Source of the DNA: Diaphorobacter sp. HDW4B
GTDB taxonomy: Bacteria; Pseudomonadota; Gammaproteobacteria; Burkholderiales; Burkholderiaceae_C
Assembly (NCBI RefSeq): GCF_011305535.1
Contig: NZ_CP049905.1
Span: 2,635,501-2,699,500, forward strand
DNA length: 64,000 nt
Reading direction: 5' to 3'
Of this stretch, positions 9,464-16,472 are shown piece by piece. Position numbers and translations under genes: made by a program. The notes below the pieces were generated by a model. That model did no database searches, had not been told where the DNA came from, and worked only from the letters and a program-made list of their open reading frames with translations. The number at the start of each line of letters is the position of its first letter. The first letter of the stretch is position 1.

Positions 9464-9774
9464 AAAACGAGGCTCTAAGAGATTTTTCTGAATAAGCGAT
9501 GAGCCAACGCAGCCAACAAACCCGAAACGACTTCAATGATGCGAAATCGACTAACACCGCAATCGCAAATCTGTAACACAGAATGCTGAAACCATTATCG
9601 AGCATGACTTCGAGGAAAAAAGCGGGCGTTGGCGCGCCTGCAACACTTTGGATGGGGAATTACCCGTGGATGTGCGTCTTTTTAGGGGTAACTGTCTAGA
9701 AAACGACGGGTTCTCGCCGCCGCCAGTGCTTTGAAGGGAAAGCGCCCGGCTTTTTGCGTGTGGCGATACAATTG
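9464..9774. other. Intergenic region without a recognised gene
   Basis: About 310 bases between the RRM paralog (minus) and the manganese riboswitch (plus). It must hold the promoter and leader of the RRM gene and the promoter for the exporter. The open frames across it lack coding character and I see no RNA gene. Confidence 0.5.
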
Positions 9775-9777
9775 CGT

Positions 9778-9917
9778 TGTCTTTGGGGAGTAGTCCGTTT
9801 TTGCGCTGACGCAAAAAGGCATGCATCAACAGACTTGGGCCCCCACGGCCTATGGTGCATGAGGCGATTCGAATCACATTCGTCGTGATTTCATGGCTGG
9901 ACGAGACCATTGACTAC
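9778..9917 (+). promoter_or_regulatory. yybP-ykoY manganese riboswitch
   Basis: The leader of the UPF0016 exporter holds the family's conserved 5' block GGGGAGTAG (9785-9793) and the 3' block GAGACC (9903-9908), the two sides of the three-way junction that binds Mn2+. Between them are three hairpins: TTTGCG/CGCAAA near 9799-9816; CATGCATCA (9820-9828) pairing with TGGTGCATG (9853-9861) through one G-U, enclosing TGGGCC/GGCCTA; and AATCAC/GTGATT (9872-9890). The family is known to turn on Mn exporters (mntP, alx, UPF0016), which is the gene found here, 85 bases downstream. Confidence 0.82.
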
Positions 9918-10001
9918 GTACCGATCCAACAACATTTGGGCCGGAGCCGGTGCGTGGTCAATGCGTTTTGAACTGGTGTCTCCGGCCGATACACCCACGC
10001 C

Positions 10002-10583
10002 ATGGAAGCCTTTCTGATCTCCACCTCCGTCGTCGCGCTCGCCGAGATGGGGGACAAAACCCAACTCCTCTCGCTTGTGCTCGCGGCGCGTTTTCGCAAG
10101 CCGCTGCCGATCGTGCTCGGAATCTTCGTCGCCACCGTCGTCAACCACGCGCTTGCCGGGGCTGTCGGTGCCTGGATCACCAGCTATCTTGGTGAAAACG
10201 CCCTGCAATGGATTCTGGGCATTTCGTTCGTCGCCATGGCGGTCTGGATGCTGATTCCGGACAAGCTGGACGAGGACGAGGTCACCAGCCACTCGAAGTG
10301 GGGCGTCTTTGGCGCGACGGTGGTTGCGTTCTTCTTGGCCGAGATGGGCGACAAGACCCAGATCGCCACGGTGATGCTGGCCGCCAAATATGTGGGTGAT
10401 TACTTCTGGGTGGTGGCCGGTACGACTCTGGGCATGATGCTGGCCAATGCGCCCGTGGTCTGGCTGGGGGACAAGATCGTCAAGAAGGTGCCGATCCGCA
10501 CGGTGCACATGATCTCGGCGGTGATCTTTCTTGTGCTTGGTCTGCTCGCCTTGTACAACCCGGTCAAGCAGCTTTTGGCATAA
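10002..10583 (+). CDS. TMEM165/GDT1 (UPF0016) family manganese exporter
   Basis: 193-residue inner-membrane protein with six predicted membrane segments in two halves. Each half carries the family signature E-x-G-D-K-(T/S): [12 protein letters not shown] near residue 13 and [12 protein letters not shown] near residue 115. The acidic and polar residues form the cation path. Bacterial members (MneA-like) export Mn2+. The manganese riboswitch upstream supports this substrate. Downstream, the metX leader begins within 10 bases of the stop codon. Confidence 0.9.
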   Translation: MEAFLISTSVVALAEMGDKTQLLSLVLAARFRKPLPIVLGIFVATVVNHALAGAVGAWITSYLGENALQWILGISFVAMAVWMLIPDKLDEDEVTSHSKWGVFGATVVAFFLAEMGDKTQIATVMLAAKYVGDYFWVVAGTTLGMMLANAPVVWLGDKIVKKVPIRTVHMISAVIFLVLGLLALYNPVKQLLA

Positions 10584-10589
10584 TCAGGT

Positions 10590-10646
10590 CTTCACGCGCC
10601 GATTTGCTTCAGCTTGCGGGCGCTTTATAAATCCAGCTAAAGACCC
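10590..10646 (+). promoter_or_regulatory. SAM-II (SAM-alpha) riboswitch
   Basis: The leader of metX matches the compact H-type pseudoknot of SAM-II. Stem GCGCC (10596-10600) pairs with GGCGC (10619-10623), the loop starts GATTT (10601-10605), the downstream triplex strand is ATAAAT (10627-10632), and the conserved 3' strand is AGCTAAAGA (10635-10643). The family senses S-adenosylmethionine and represses methionine-synthesis genes such as metX/metA. The aptamer starts 7 bases after the exporter stop codon. It is best known from Alphaproteobacteria. Confidence 0.82.
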
Positions 10647-10669
10647 GACCGTAGCGAATCCCCTGATCG

Positions 10670-10703
10670 ACCCGGCCTCGTTTTTAGCGATGCCGGGTTT
10701 TTT
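10670..10703 (+). terminator. Intrinsic terminator of the metX leader
   Basis: CCCGGC (10671-10676) pairs with GCCGGG (10692-10697), followed at once by six T. It sits between the SAM-II aptamer and the metX ATG at 10705, so it is the probable expression platform. The 3' arm is also the only place where a ribosome-binding site could lie, so translation control through the same hairpin is possible. Confidence 0.75.
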
Positions 10704-10704
10704 C

Positions 10705-11835
10705 ATGTCCTTCATCGCCACACCACAATTCATGCATTTCGACGAGGCGCTGCCGCTGACCAGCGGTGCCTCGATCCGCGACTACACGCTCGCGTTCGAA
10801 ACCTACGGCACGCTGAACGCCGACAAGTCCAACGCCGTGCTCGTGTGCCACGCGCTCAACGCGTCGCACCACGTCGCGGGCGTCTACAAGGACCAGCCCA
10901 AGAGCGAGGGCTGGTGGGACAACATGATCGGCCCCGGCAAGTCGGTCGACACCAACAAGTTCTTCGTCATCGGCGTGAACAACCTCGGATCGTGTTTCGG
11001 CTCGACCGGCCCGATGCACACCAATCCCGACACCGGCGAAGTCTACGGATCGAGCTTTCCGGTCGTCACCGTCGAAGACTGGGTGAACGCGCAGGCACGC
11101 TTGCTCGATCGCCTCGGCATTCAGCAGTTGGCCGTGGTGCTGGGCGGCAGCCTCGGCGGCATGCAGGCGCTGTCGTGGACGCTGCAGCATCCCGATCGCA
11201 TGCGCCACGCCGTCGTCGTGGCGAGCGCGCCGAATCTCACGGCCGAGAACATCGCGTTCAACGAAGTGGCACGCCGCGCCATCGTCACCGACCCGGATTT
11301 TTACGGCGGTGATTTCTACGCGCACAACGTGATTCCGCAGCGCGGCCTGCGCATCGCGCGCATGATCGGGCACATCACCTACCTGAGCGACGATGTGATG
11401 AACGAGAAATTCGGCCGCCAGCTGCGCGAGGGCATCGACCTCAAATACAGCACGCAGGACATCGAATTCCAGATCGAGAGCTATCTGCGATATCAGGGCG
11501 ACAAGTTCAGCGAGTACTTCGACGCCAACACCTATCTGCTGATCACGCGCGCGCTCGACTATTTCGATCCGGCCAAGAGCACCGGCAACAACCTCACGCT
11601 GGCGCTGGCCAAGGCGAAAGCCAAGTTCATGCTGGTGAGCTTCACCACCGACTGGCGTTTTTCGCCCAAGCGCAGCCGCGAGATCGTCAAGGCGCTGCTC
11701 GACAACAAGCGCGACGTGAGCTACGCCGAGATCGACGCACCGCACGGCCACGATGCCTTTTTGCTCACCGATTCGCGCTACATCGGCGTGATGGGTTCCT
11801 ATTTCGATGGCGTTGCCAAGGAGTTCGCAGCATGA
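10705..11835 (+). CDS. metX: Homoserine O-acyltransferase
   Basis: Cytoplasmic alpha/beta-hydrolase-fold enzyme acylating L-homoserine from acetyl-CoA (or succinyl-CoA in MetX variants), the committed step of methionine synthesis. 376 residues from the ATG at 10705. Seen: [12 protein letters not shown], the nucleophile elbow [12 protein letters not shown] with its Ser, TTDWRFSP with the catalytic Asp, and APHGHDAFL with the catalytic His. It is coupled to metW by an ATGA overlap. It is controlled by the SAM-II aptamer and terminator upstream. An in-frame ATG at 10690 lies inside the terminator arm and is disfavoured. Acetyl versus succinyl specificity cannot be told from this reading. Confidence 0.95.
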   Translation: MSFIATPQFMHFDEALPLTSGASIRDYTLAFETYGTLNADKSNAVLVCHALNASHHVAGVYKDQPKSEGWWDNMIGPGKSVDTNKFFVIGVNNLGSCFGSTGPMHTNPDTGEVYGSSFPVVTVEDWVNAQARLLDRLGIQQLAVVLGGSLGGMQALSWTLQHPDRMRHAVVVASAPNLTAENIAFNEVARRAIVTDPDFYGGDFYAHNVIPQRGLRIARMIGHITYLSDDVMNEKFGRQLREGIDLKYSTQDIEFQIESYLRYQGDKFSEYFDANTYLLITRALDYFDPAKSTGNNLTLALAKAKAKFMLVSFTTDWRFSPKRSREIVKALLDNKRDVSYAEIDAPHGHDAFLLTDSRYIGVMGSYFDGVAKEFAA

Positions 11836-12419
11836 CCGAGAAGACCACCATGCAGGCCATCGCCCAACTCGTGCCACAAGGCGCGCGCGTGCTCGACCTC
11901 GGCTGCGGCGACGGCGCATTGCTGTCCTATCTGCTGCGCGAGCGCGGTTGCACCGGCTACGGCGTGGAGATCGACGATGCCAACGTGCATGCCTGCGTCA
12001 AGCGCGGCGTGAACGTGGTGCAGCTCAATCTGGACGAAGGTCTGGCGATGTTCGAGGACGATTCGTTCGACGTCGTCCTGCAGATCAACACGCTGCAGCA
12101 CTTGCGCAATGCCGAGGTGATGCTGCGCGAGACCGCGCGCGTGGGCAAGACCGGCATCATCGCGTTCCCCAATTTCGCGCATTGGCCCAACCGCGTCTCC
12201 ATCCTGCGCGGCCGCATGCCGGTGACGCGCCGTCTGCCCTACCAGTGGTATGACACGCCGAACATCCGCGTCGGCACGTTCAAGGACTTTGAAGTTCTCG
12301 CGCTCAAGAACAAGCTGAGCGTGGCCGATGCCTTCGGCCTGAACGAGACCGGCGGCATGGTGCGCACGCTGCCGAACTGGTTTGCCAGCACGGCGGTGTT
12401 CTGTCTCGAAAGACAGTGA
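11832..12419 (+). CDS. metW: Methionine biosynthesis protein MetW
   Basis: 195-residue class I SAM-dependent methyltransferase-fold protein. Seen motifs: [12 protein letters not shown] (motif I), GVEIDD (acidic end of beta2), [12 protein letters not shown] and [10 protein letters not shown]. MetW is the usual partner of MetX in proteobacteria, and in several species is needed for its homoserine acyltransferase activity. It overlaps metX by four bases. Confidence 0.93.
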   Translation: MTEKTTMQAIAQLVPQGARVLDLGCGDGALLSYLLRERGCTGYGVEIDDANVHACVKRGVNVVQLNLDEGLAMFEDDSFDVVLQINTLQHLRNAEVMLRETARVGKTGIIAFPNFAHWPNRVSILRGRMPVTRRLPYQWYDTPNIRVGTFKDFEVLALKNKLSVADAFGLNETGGMVRTLPNWFASTAVFCLERQ

Positions 12420-12526
12420 TCCGGTCGCTCGAATAACGGGCACCGCTGGCATGGCTGGCCGGTGTGCGTGACAATGGTGGAATCGACCCGCAAACGCGTG
12501 GGTCGCCAGATTTCAGGAGCCGCCAC

Positions 12527-14014
12527 ATGAACGCCCGCACACCCGCCGACCATCTGCTGCAGTCTGCAGATGCGCTCTCGCACATCAGCAAGCAATGGAA
12601 CGACGACATCGTCCGTCAGCTCACCGACTACATCGCTATTCCCGCCAAGTCGCCGGGCTTTGCGCCGGACTGGGAAAAGCTCGGCTTCATCGACACCGTG
12701 GTGCGCAACGCGGCCTCGTGGGCCGAGGCGCAGAAGGTCGAGGGCCTGAAGCTCGAAGTCGTGCGCCTGCCAGGCCGCACGCCGGTCATCTTCTTTGAAG
12801 TGCCGGGCACGCAGCCGGGCGCGAACAACGCATCGGCGCAGACCGTGCTGATGTACGGCCACCTCGACAAGCAACCCGAATTCGAAGGCTGGCGCAACGA
12901 CCTCGGCCCGTGGACGCCCAAGTACGAAGACGGCAAGCTCTACGGCCGTGGCGGCGCGGACGATGGTTATGCGGTCTACGCCAGCATCGCCGCGGTGCAG
13001 GAACTCAAGCGCCAGAACGTCATGCATCCGCGCATCGTCGGCCTCATCGAAACCTGCGAGGAAAGCGGCTCCGCCGACCTGCTGCCCTATGTCGATCTGC
13101 TGAAAACGCGCTTGGGCGATGTGGGTCTCGTGATCTGCCTCGACTCCGGCGCGGGCAACTACGACCAGCTCTGGCTCACCACCAGCCTGCGCGGCATGGC
13201 AAGCGGCACGCTCAAGGTCGAAATCCTCACCGAAGGCGTGCATTCGGGCGATTCGTCGGGCCTCGTGCCGTCTTCCTTCCGCATCATGCGCATGGTGCTC
13301 GACCGTCTGGAAGACAGCAAAACCGGTCACCTGTTGCCGCAAAGTTTCCATTGCGAAGTCCCTGCAGACCGCATGCAGCAAGCCGGTGCCACGGCGCAGA
13401 TTCTGGGCGACGAGTTGTACAAGCGCTTTCCGTGGGCGCACTACGACTGCGGCGGTGCCACCACCTTCGCGCTGCCGACCACGACCGATCCGCTGCAAGC
13501 CTTGCTCAAGCGCACTTGGGAGCCGACGCTGAGCGTGACTGGCGCCGAAGGATTCCCCGCGCTCAAGGATGCGGGCAATGTGCTGCGTCCCTACAGCGCC
13601 TTCAAGCTCAGCCTGCGCCTGCCACCGCTGGTGGATGCCGTGGCCTGCCTCGACGAACTCAAGACGCTGCTTGAAGACAACGCGCCGTATCAGGCCAAGG
13701 TCACCTTCAAGCCAGATGGTGCTGCCAGCGGCTGGAACGCGCCCAGCATCGATCCATGGTTTGAAAACGCGCTGAACGCAGCCAGCAACGCGCACTTTGG
13801 CGCGGATTGCGGCTACATCGGCCAAGGCGGCACGATCCCGTTGATGAACATGCTGAGCAAGGGCTTCCCGACCGCGCAGATGATGGTCTGCGGCGTGCTC
13901 GGTCCCAAGAGCAACGCGCATGGCCCCAACGAATTCCTGCATGTGCCGTATGCGAAGAAACTCACCGCAGCGGTCGCGCAAGTGATCGCCAGCATGCCGC
14001 CATCGGTCGGCTGA
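12527..14014 (+). CDS. M20 family metallopeptidase
   Basis: Zinc-dependent peptidase of 495 residues. Metal and catalytic residues are visible in MYGHLDKQPEF (His and Asp), YGRGGADDGY (bridging Asp), IETCEESGS (catalytic Glu pair), CLDSGAG (Asp) and the C-terminal AHGPNEFLH (His). An inserted dimerisation domain runs from about 215 to 370 (TEGVHSGDSSG). The start at 12527 has AGGAG 8-13 bases upstream. The substrate is probably a dipeptide or small peptide. It is separated from metW by ~107 bases and is not obviously co-regulated. Confidence 0.9.
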   Translation: MNARTPADHLLQSADALSHISKQWNDDIVRQLTDYIAIPAKSPGFAPDWEKLGFIDTVVRNAASWAEAQKVEGLKLEVVRLPGRTPVIFFEVPGTQPGANNASAQTVLMYGHLDKQPEFEGWRNDLGPWTPKYEDGKLYGRGGADDGYAVYASIAAVQELKRQNVMHPRIVGLIETCEESGSADLLPYVDLLKTRLGDVGLVICLDSGAGNYDQLWLTTSLRGMASGTLKVEILTEGVHSGDSSGLVPSSFRIMRMVLDRLEDSKTGHLLPQSFHCEVPADRMQQAGATAQILGDELYKRFPWAHYDCGGATTFALPTTTDPLQALLKRTWEPTLSVTGAEGFPALKDAGNVLRPYSAFKLSLRLPPLVDAVACLDELKTLLEDNAPYQAKVTFKPDGAASGWNAPSIDPWFENALNAASNAHFGADCGYIGQGGTIPLMNMLSKGFPTAQMMVCGVLGPKSNAHGPNEFLHVPYAKKLTAAVAQVIASMPPSVG

Positions 14015-14053
14015 TTCCGTACCACTTTCCGCCCCACTTCAACGGAGCCCCGC

Positions 14054-14935
14054 ATGGTCGCAGCAAACGTCGCAGCTGGTGTCGAGGCAAGCCCCTCTTC
14101 CGTTTGGTTCACCGAAAGCGGTGGTGCGCGGCTGGCGGTGCGCGACTGGGTTTTGCCACCTGCGCCCGCGCGTGGCATGGTGCTGATCGTGCATGGGCTG
14201 GGCGAGCATTCCGCTCGCCATCAGCGATTGGCTTCGCGGCTTGTGGAGGTAGGATTTTGCGTGCGTTCGTATGACCAATACGGCCATGGTGAATCACAAG
14301 GCGCGCGTGGCGGTATGGACCATGCCAAGCGCTTCACCGTCGATCTCGCCCATGTGCTCAACCAGACCATCAGCGGCATGTCGCTCGACATGCCATTGAT
14401 ACTGCTCGGGCACAGCTTTGGCGGATTGGTCGCTGCGAATTTCATCGCCGAAAAACGCGCGCGTGTGCATGGCTTGGTGCTGTCGTCTCCGGCCCTCGAT
14501 CCGGGCTTGAGCGCGGTGCAGAAGGCGCTTGTTTCCACGCTGCCGCACGTCGTGCCCAACCTGCGGGTCAGCAATGGTCTGCCGCTCGAATACCTCACGC
14601 ATGATGTGTCGGTGATCGACGCTTATCGTGCCGATCCACTGGTGCACCGATATGTGAGCGCGCGGCTCGGGCGATTCATTGCCGACGCGGGCCCCGCTAC
14701 CGTCGCCAAGGCTGCGGAGTGGACCGTGCCGACGCTGCTGATGTGGGCCGGTCAGGACAAGCTCGTCGCACCAGCGGGCAGTCGCGCATTTGCCGCGAAA
14801 GCGCCTGCCGATGTGGTGCGATCCAAAGAGTTCGGCGATCTCTACCATGAGATCTTCAACGAGCTGCATGCCGAGCCCGTCTATGCCGAACTGCTGGCCT
14901 GGCTGGACGAGCGCTTTCCCGCCCAGCCGCGTTGA
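14054..14935 (+). CDS. Alpha/beta hydrolase (monoacylglycerol lipase/lysophospholipase-like)
   Basis: 293-residue serine hydrolase of the Hydrolase_4 type. Seen: VHGLGEHSARH (oxyanion region), YDQYGHGESQG, nucleophile elbow LLGHSFGG with its Ser near residue 123, WAGQDKLV with the catalytic Asp, and LYHEIFNE with the catalytic His. There is no signal peptide, so it is probably cytoplasmic. It follows the M20 peptidase by ~40 bases in the same direction. The substrate is probably a monoacylglycerol or lysophospholipid, inferred from family only. Confidence 0.88.
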   Translation: MVAANVAAGVEASPSSVWFTESGGARLAVRDWVLPPAPARGMVLIVHGLGEHSARHQRLASRLVEVGFCVRSYDQYGHGESQGARGGMDHAKRFTVDLAHVLNQTISGMSLDMPLILLGHSFGGLVAANFIAEKRARVHGLVLSSPALDPGLSAVQKALVSTLPHVVPNLRVSNGLPLEYLTHDVSVIDAYRADPLVHRYVSARLGRFIADAGPATVAKAAEWTVPTLLMWAGQDKLVAPAGSRAFAAKAPADVVRSKEFGDLYHEIFNELHAEPVYAELLAWLDERFPAQPR

Positions 14936-14944
14936 TGGGACGGA

Positions 14945-15709
14945 TCAGCGCGGATTGCGGATCGTCATCCCCAAACCGAGCGCGTCCTTGCGCCCCTTCT
15001 TCTCGACCGGATTGGCGAGCAGCTTCTGCGCTGGATAAGGGCGCAGAAACTCCTTGGCCTGCGATGCGCGCGCGTTGAGCCACGCGTCGTAAGCGCCTTC
15101 ATTCAGAATCGCTGGCATGTTCTTTTCCGCGCCCGGCGCGTGATAGCGGTTCATCAAACCGTGCGCATTCGCGTTGATGGTGATGATCGCAAAGCTCAGC
15201 AGCTCCGACCCATCTTCCGCATTGCGCCAGCGCGCCCACACCCCGGCCACGCCCATGGGCAGTCCATCCACGCGCGCGATGCGGGTCGATTGCGGCTTGC
15301 CGTTGCGGTAGTCGTCGGTGAAGAACGCCATCATCGGCACGATGCAGCGCTGGTTGTTCAGCCACGCATCGCGAAACGCCGTGCCGGTGGATGCGTTGTC
15401 CGATTTCACGTTCACAAGCTTCACCGCACGCAGTTGACCATCCGACGCCGACTTCGCCCAATGCGGAACCAGACCGAACTGCGCAGGCACCAGCAGGCGC
15501 GCGTGGGGAGCAGGTTCTTCACCGGCCGCGACAGCCGCAGCCTTGCGCTCGGCGTTCTCAGCATCGGTGGCCGCGTCCAGCGTGCGTGCAATGAAAAAGG
15601 CAGGCTTGCGCGGCGTGACCTGCCGCTCGCTCAGCTCCGCAGGCGGCTCCACACGGAACGCGGTGCGAAAAAGTTCAGCATCTTTGATGGCTTCGAATAG
15701 GGTGCTCAT
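14945..15709 (-). CDS. SRAP (YedK/HMCES)-like protein, catalytic residues replaced
   Basis: 254-residue protein of the SOS-response-associated peptidase fold, which normally forms a thiazolidine link to abasic sites in single-stranded DNA through Cys2. Fold markers are PAQFGLVPHWAK, VNVKSDNAS, RCIVPMMAFF and the C-terminal YHAPGAEKNMPAIL with its His. In active members the chain begins Met-Cys-Gly-Arg. Here it begins MSTLFEAIKD, and the block usually reading GFYEW is AFFTD, so both Cys2 and the active-site Glu are missing. No in-frame upstream start restores a Cys. It is convergent with the hydrolase, 9 bases apart. Confidence 0.75.
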   Translation of the reverse strand: MSTLFEAIKDAELFRTAFRVEPPAELSERQVTPRKPAFFIARTLDAATDAENAERKAAAVAAGEEPAPHARLLVPAQFGLVPHWAKSASDGQLRAVKLVNVKSDNASTGTAFRDAWLNNQRCIVPMMAFFTDDYRNGKPQSTRIARVDGLPMGVAGVWARWRNAEDGSELLSFAIITINANAHGLMNRYHAPGAEKNMPAILNEGAYDAWLNARASQAKEFLRPYPAQKLLANPVEKKGRKDALGLGMTIRNPR

Positions 15710-15788
15710 GGCGGGATGGTACTTGGGCTGGGCGTGAAACTGGTGTGTACGGGTTTTTGCAACTCGTCATGGTGTCTCGACTTTTAAA

Positions 15789-15804
15789 GGACTATATTCA
15801 GTCC
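15789..15804. promoter_or_regulatory. Probable operator of the toxin-antitoxin operon
   Basis: GGACT and AGTCC form a 5-bp inverted repeat around a 6-base spacer, ending at the base before the antitoxin ATG. Antitoxins of this type autorepress by binding such dyads. Confidence 0.45.
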
Positions 15805-16110
15805 ATGCGTTACTCCACCCAAGTCAAACCCATCAGCTTTCTCAAGGCCAATGCCGCTCAGGTGCTGATCGAGCTGGCCGAAAAGCGCGAGCCTCTGGTC
15901 ATCACCCAGAACGGTGAAGCCAAGGCGGTCCTGCAGGATGTCGCTTCCTACGAGCAGACGCAGGAGACATTGGCGCTCCTGAAGGTGCTGGCTCTTGGCA
16001 ATGAAGACGTGCAGGCGGGCCGCGTGAAACCCGTTGCGGATGTGGCCGCGCGCCTGCGTGCCAAACATGCAGCCACGCCCGCCTCTCGTGAACGCAAAAT
16101 GCGTGCGTGA
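15805..16110 (+). CDS. Phd/YefM-type antitoxin
   Basis: 101-residue antitoxin. The N-terminal Phd/YefM DNA-binding fold shows as VKPISFLKANAAQVL then REPLVITQNGEAKAVLQDV. The C-terminal tail is Ala/Arg-rich and would bind the toxin. The ATG at 15805 gives the family N-terminus; an upstream in-frame start at 15745 would run across the operator. It overlaps the toxin gene by one base (TGATG). Confidence 0.88.
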   Translation: MRYSTQVKPISFLKANAAQVLIELAEKREPLVITQNGEAKAVLQDVASYEQTQETLALLKVLALGNEDVQAGRVKPVADVAARLRAKHAATPASRERKMRA

Positions 16111-16445
16111 TGGGCGCGCGTCGTCTGGAGGTGCTGCTCACGGCAGGAGCAGAAGCGGATTTGGAAGGTATCTACGACTACATCGCCGAATTCGACTGCG
16201 TCGCCAACGCAAATCGCGTGCTCGATCAACTGATGAAAATGGCGGACAGCCTCCTGCATTCGCCCGAGCGAGGCAGCTTTCCCAAAGAGCTGCTGGCTCT
16301 CGGAATCAAGGAATACCGGCAGGTCTTCTTCAAGCCCTATCGATTGATCTATCGCGTCCTCGGCGAGCAGGTCGTCATCTATCTGATCGTCGATGGCAGG
16401 CGCAATATGCAGGAAGTGCTCACCCGCAGGCTGTTTGCCGCGTGA
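16110..16445 (+). CDS. ParE/RelE superfamily toxin
   Basis: 111-residue toxin of the RelE/ParE fold. Seen: VLLTAGAEADLEGIYDYIAEF at the N-terminus (written with its family spacing), KEYRQVFFKPYRLIYRV in the middle and VIYLIVDGRRNMQEVLTRRL at the end. The paired Phd-type antitoxin directly upstream makes this a type II module. Whether it acts on ribosome-bound mRNA or on gyrase cannot be told. A GTG three bases upstream is an alternative start. Confidence 0.88.
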   Translation: MGARRLEVLLTAGAEADLEGIYDYIAEFDCVANANRVLDQLMKMADSLLHSPERGSFPKELLALGIKEYRQVFFKPYRLIYRVLGEQVVIYLIVDGRRNMQEVLTRRLFAA

Positions 16446-16472
16446 GGTGAGTCACTTCACAATCAGACGGAC

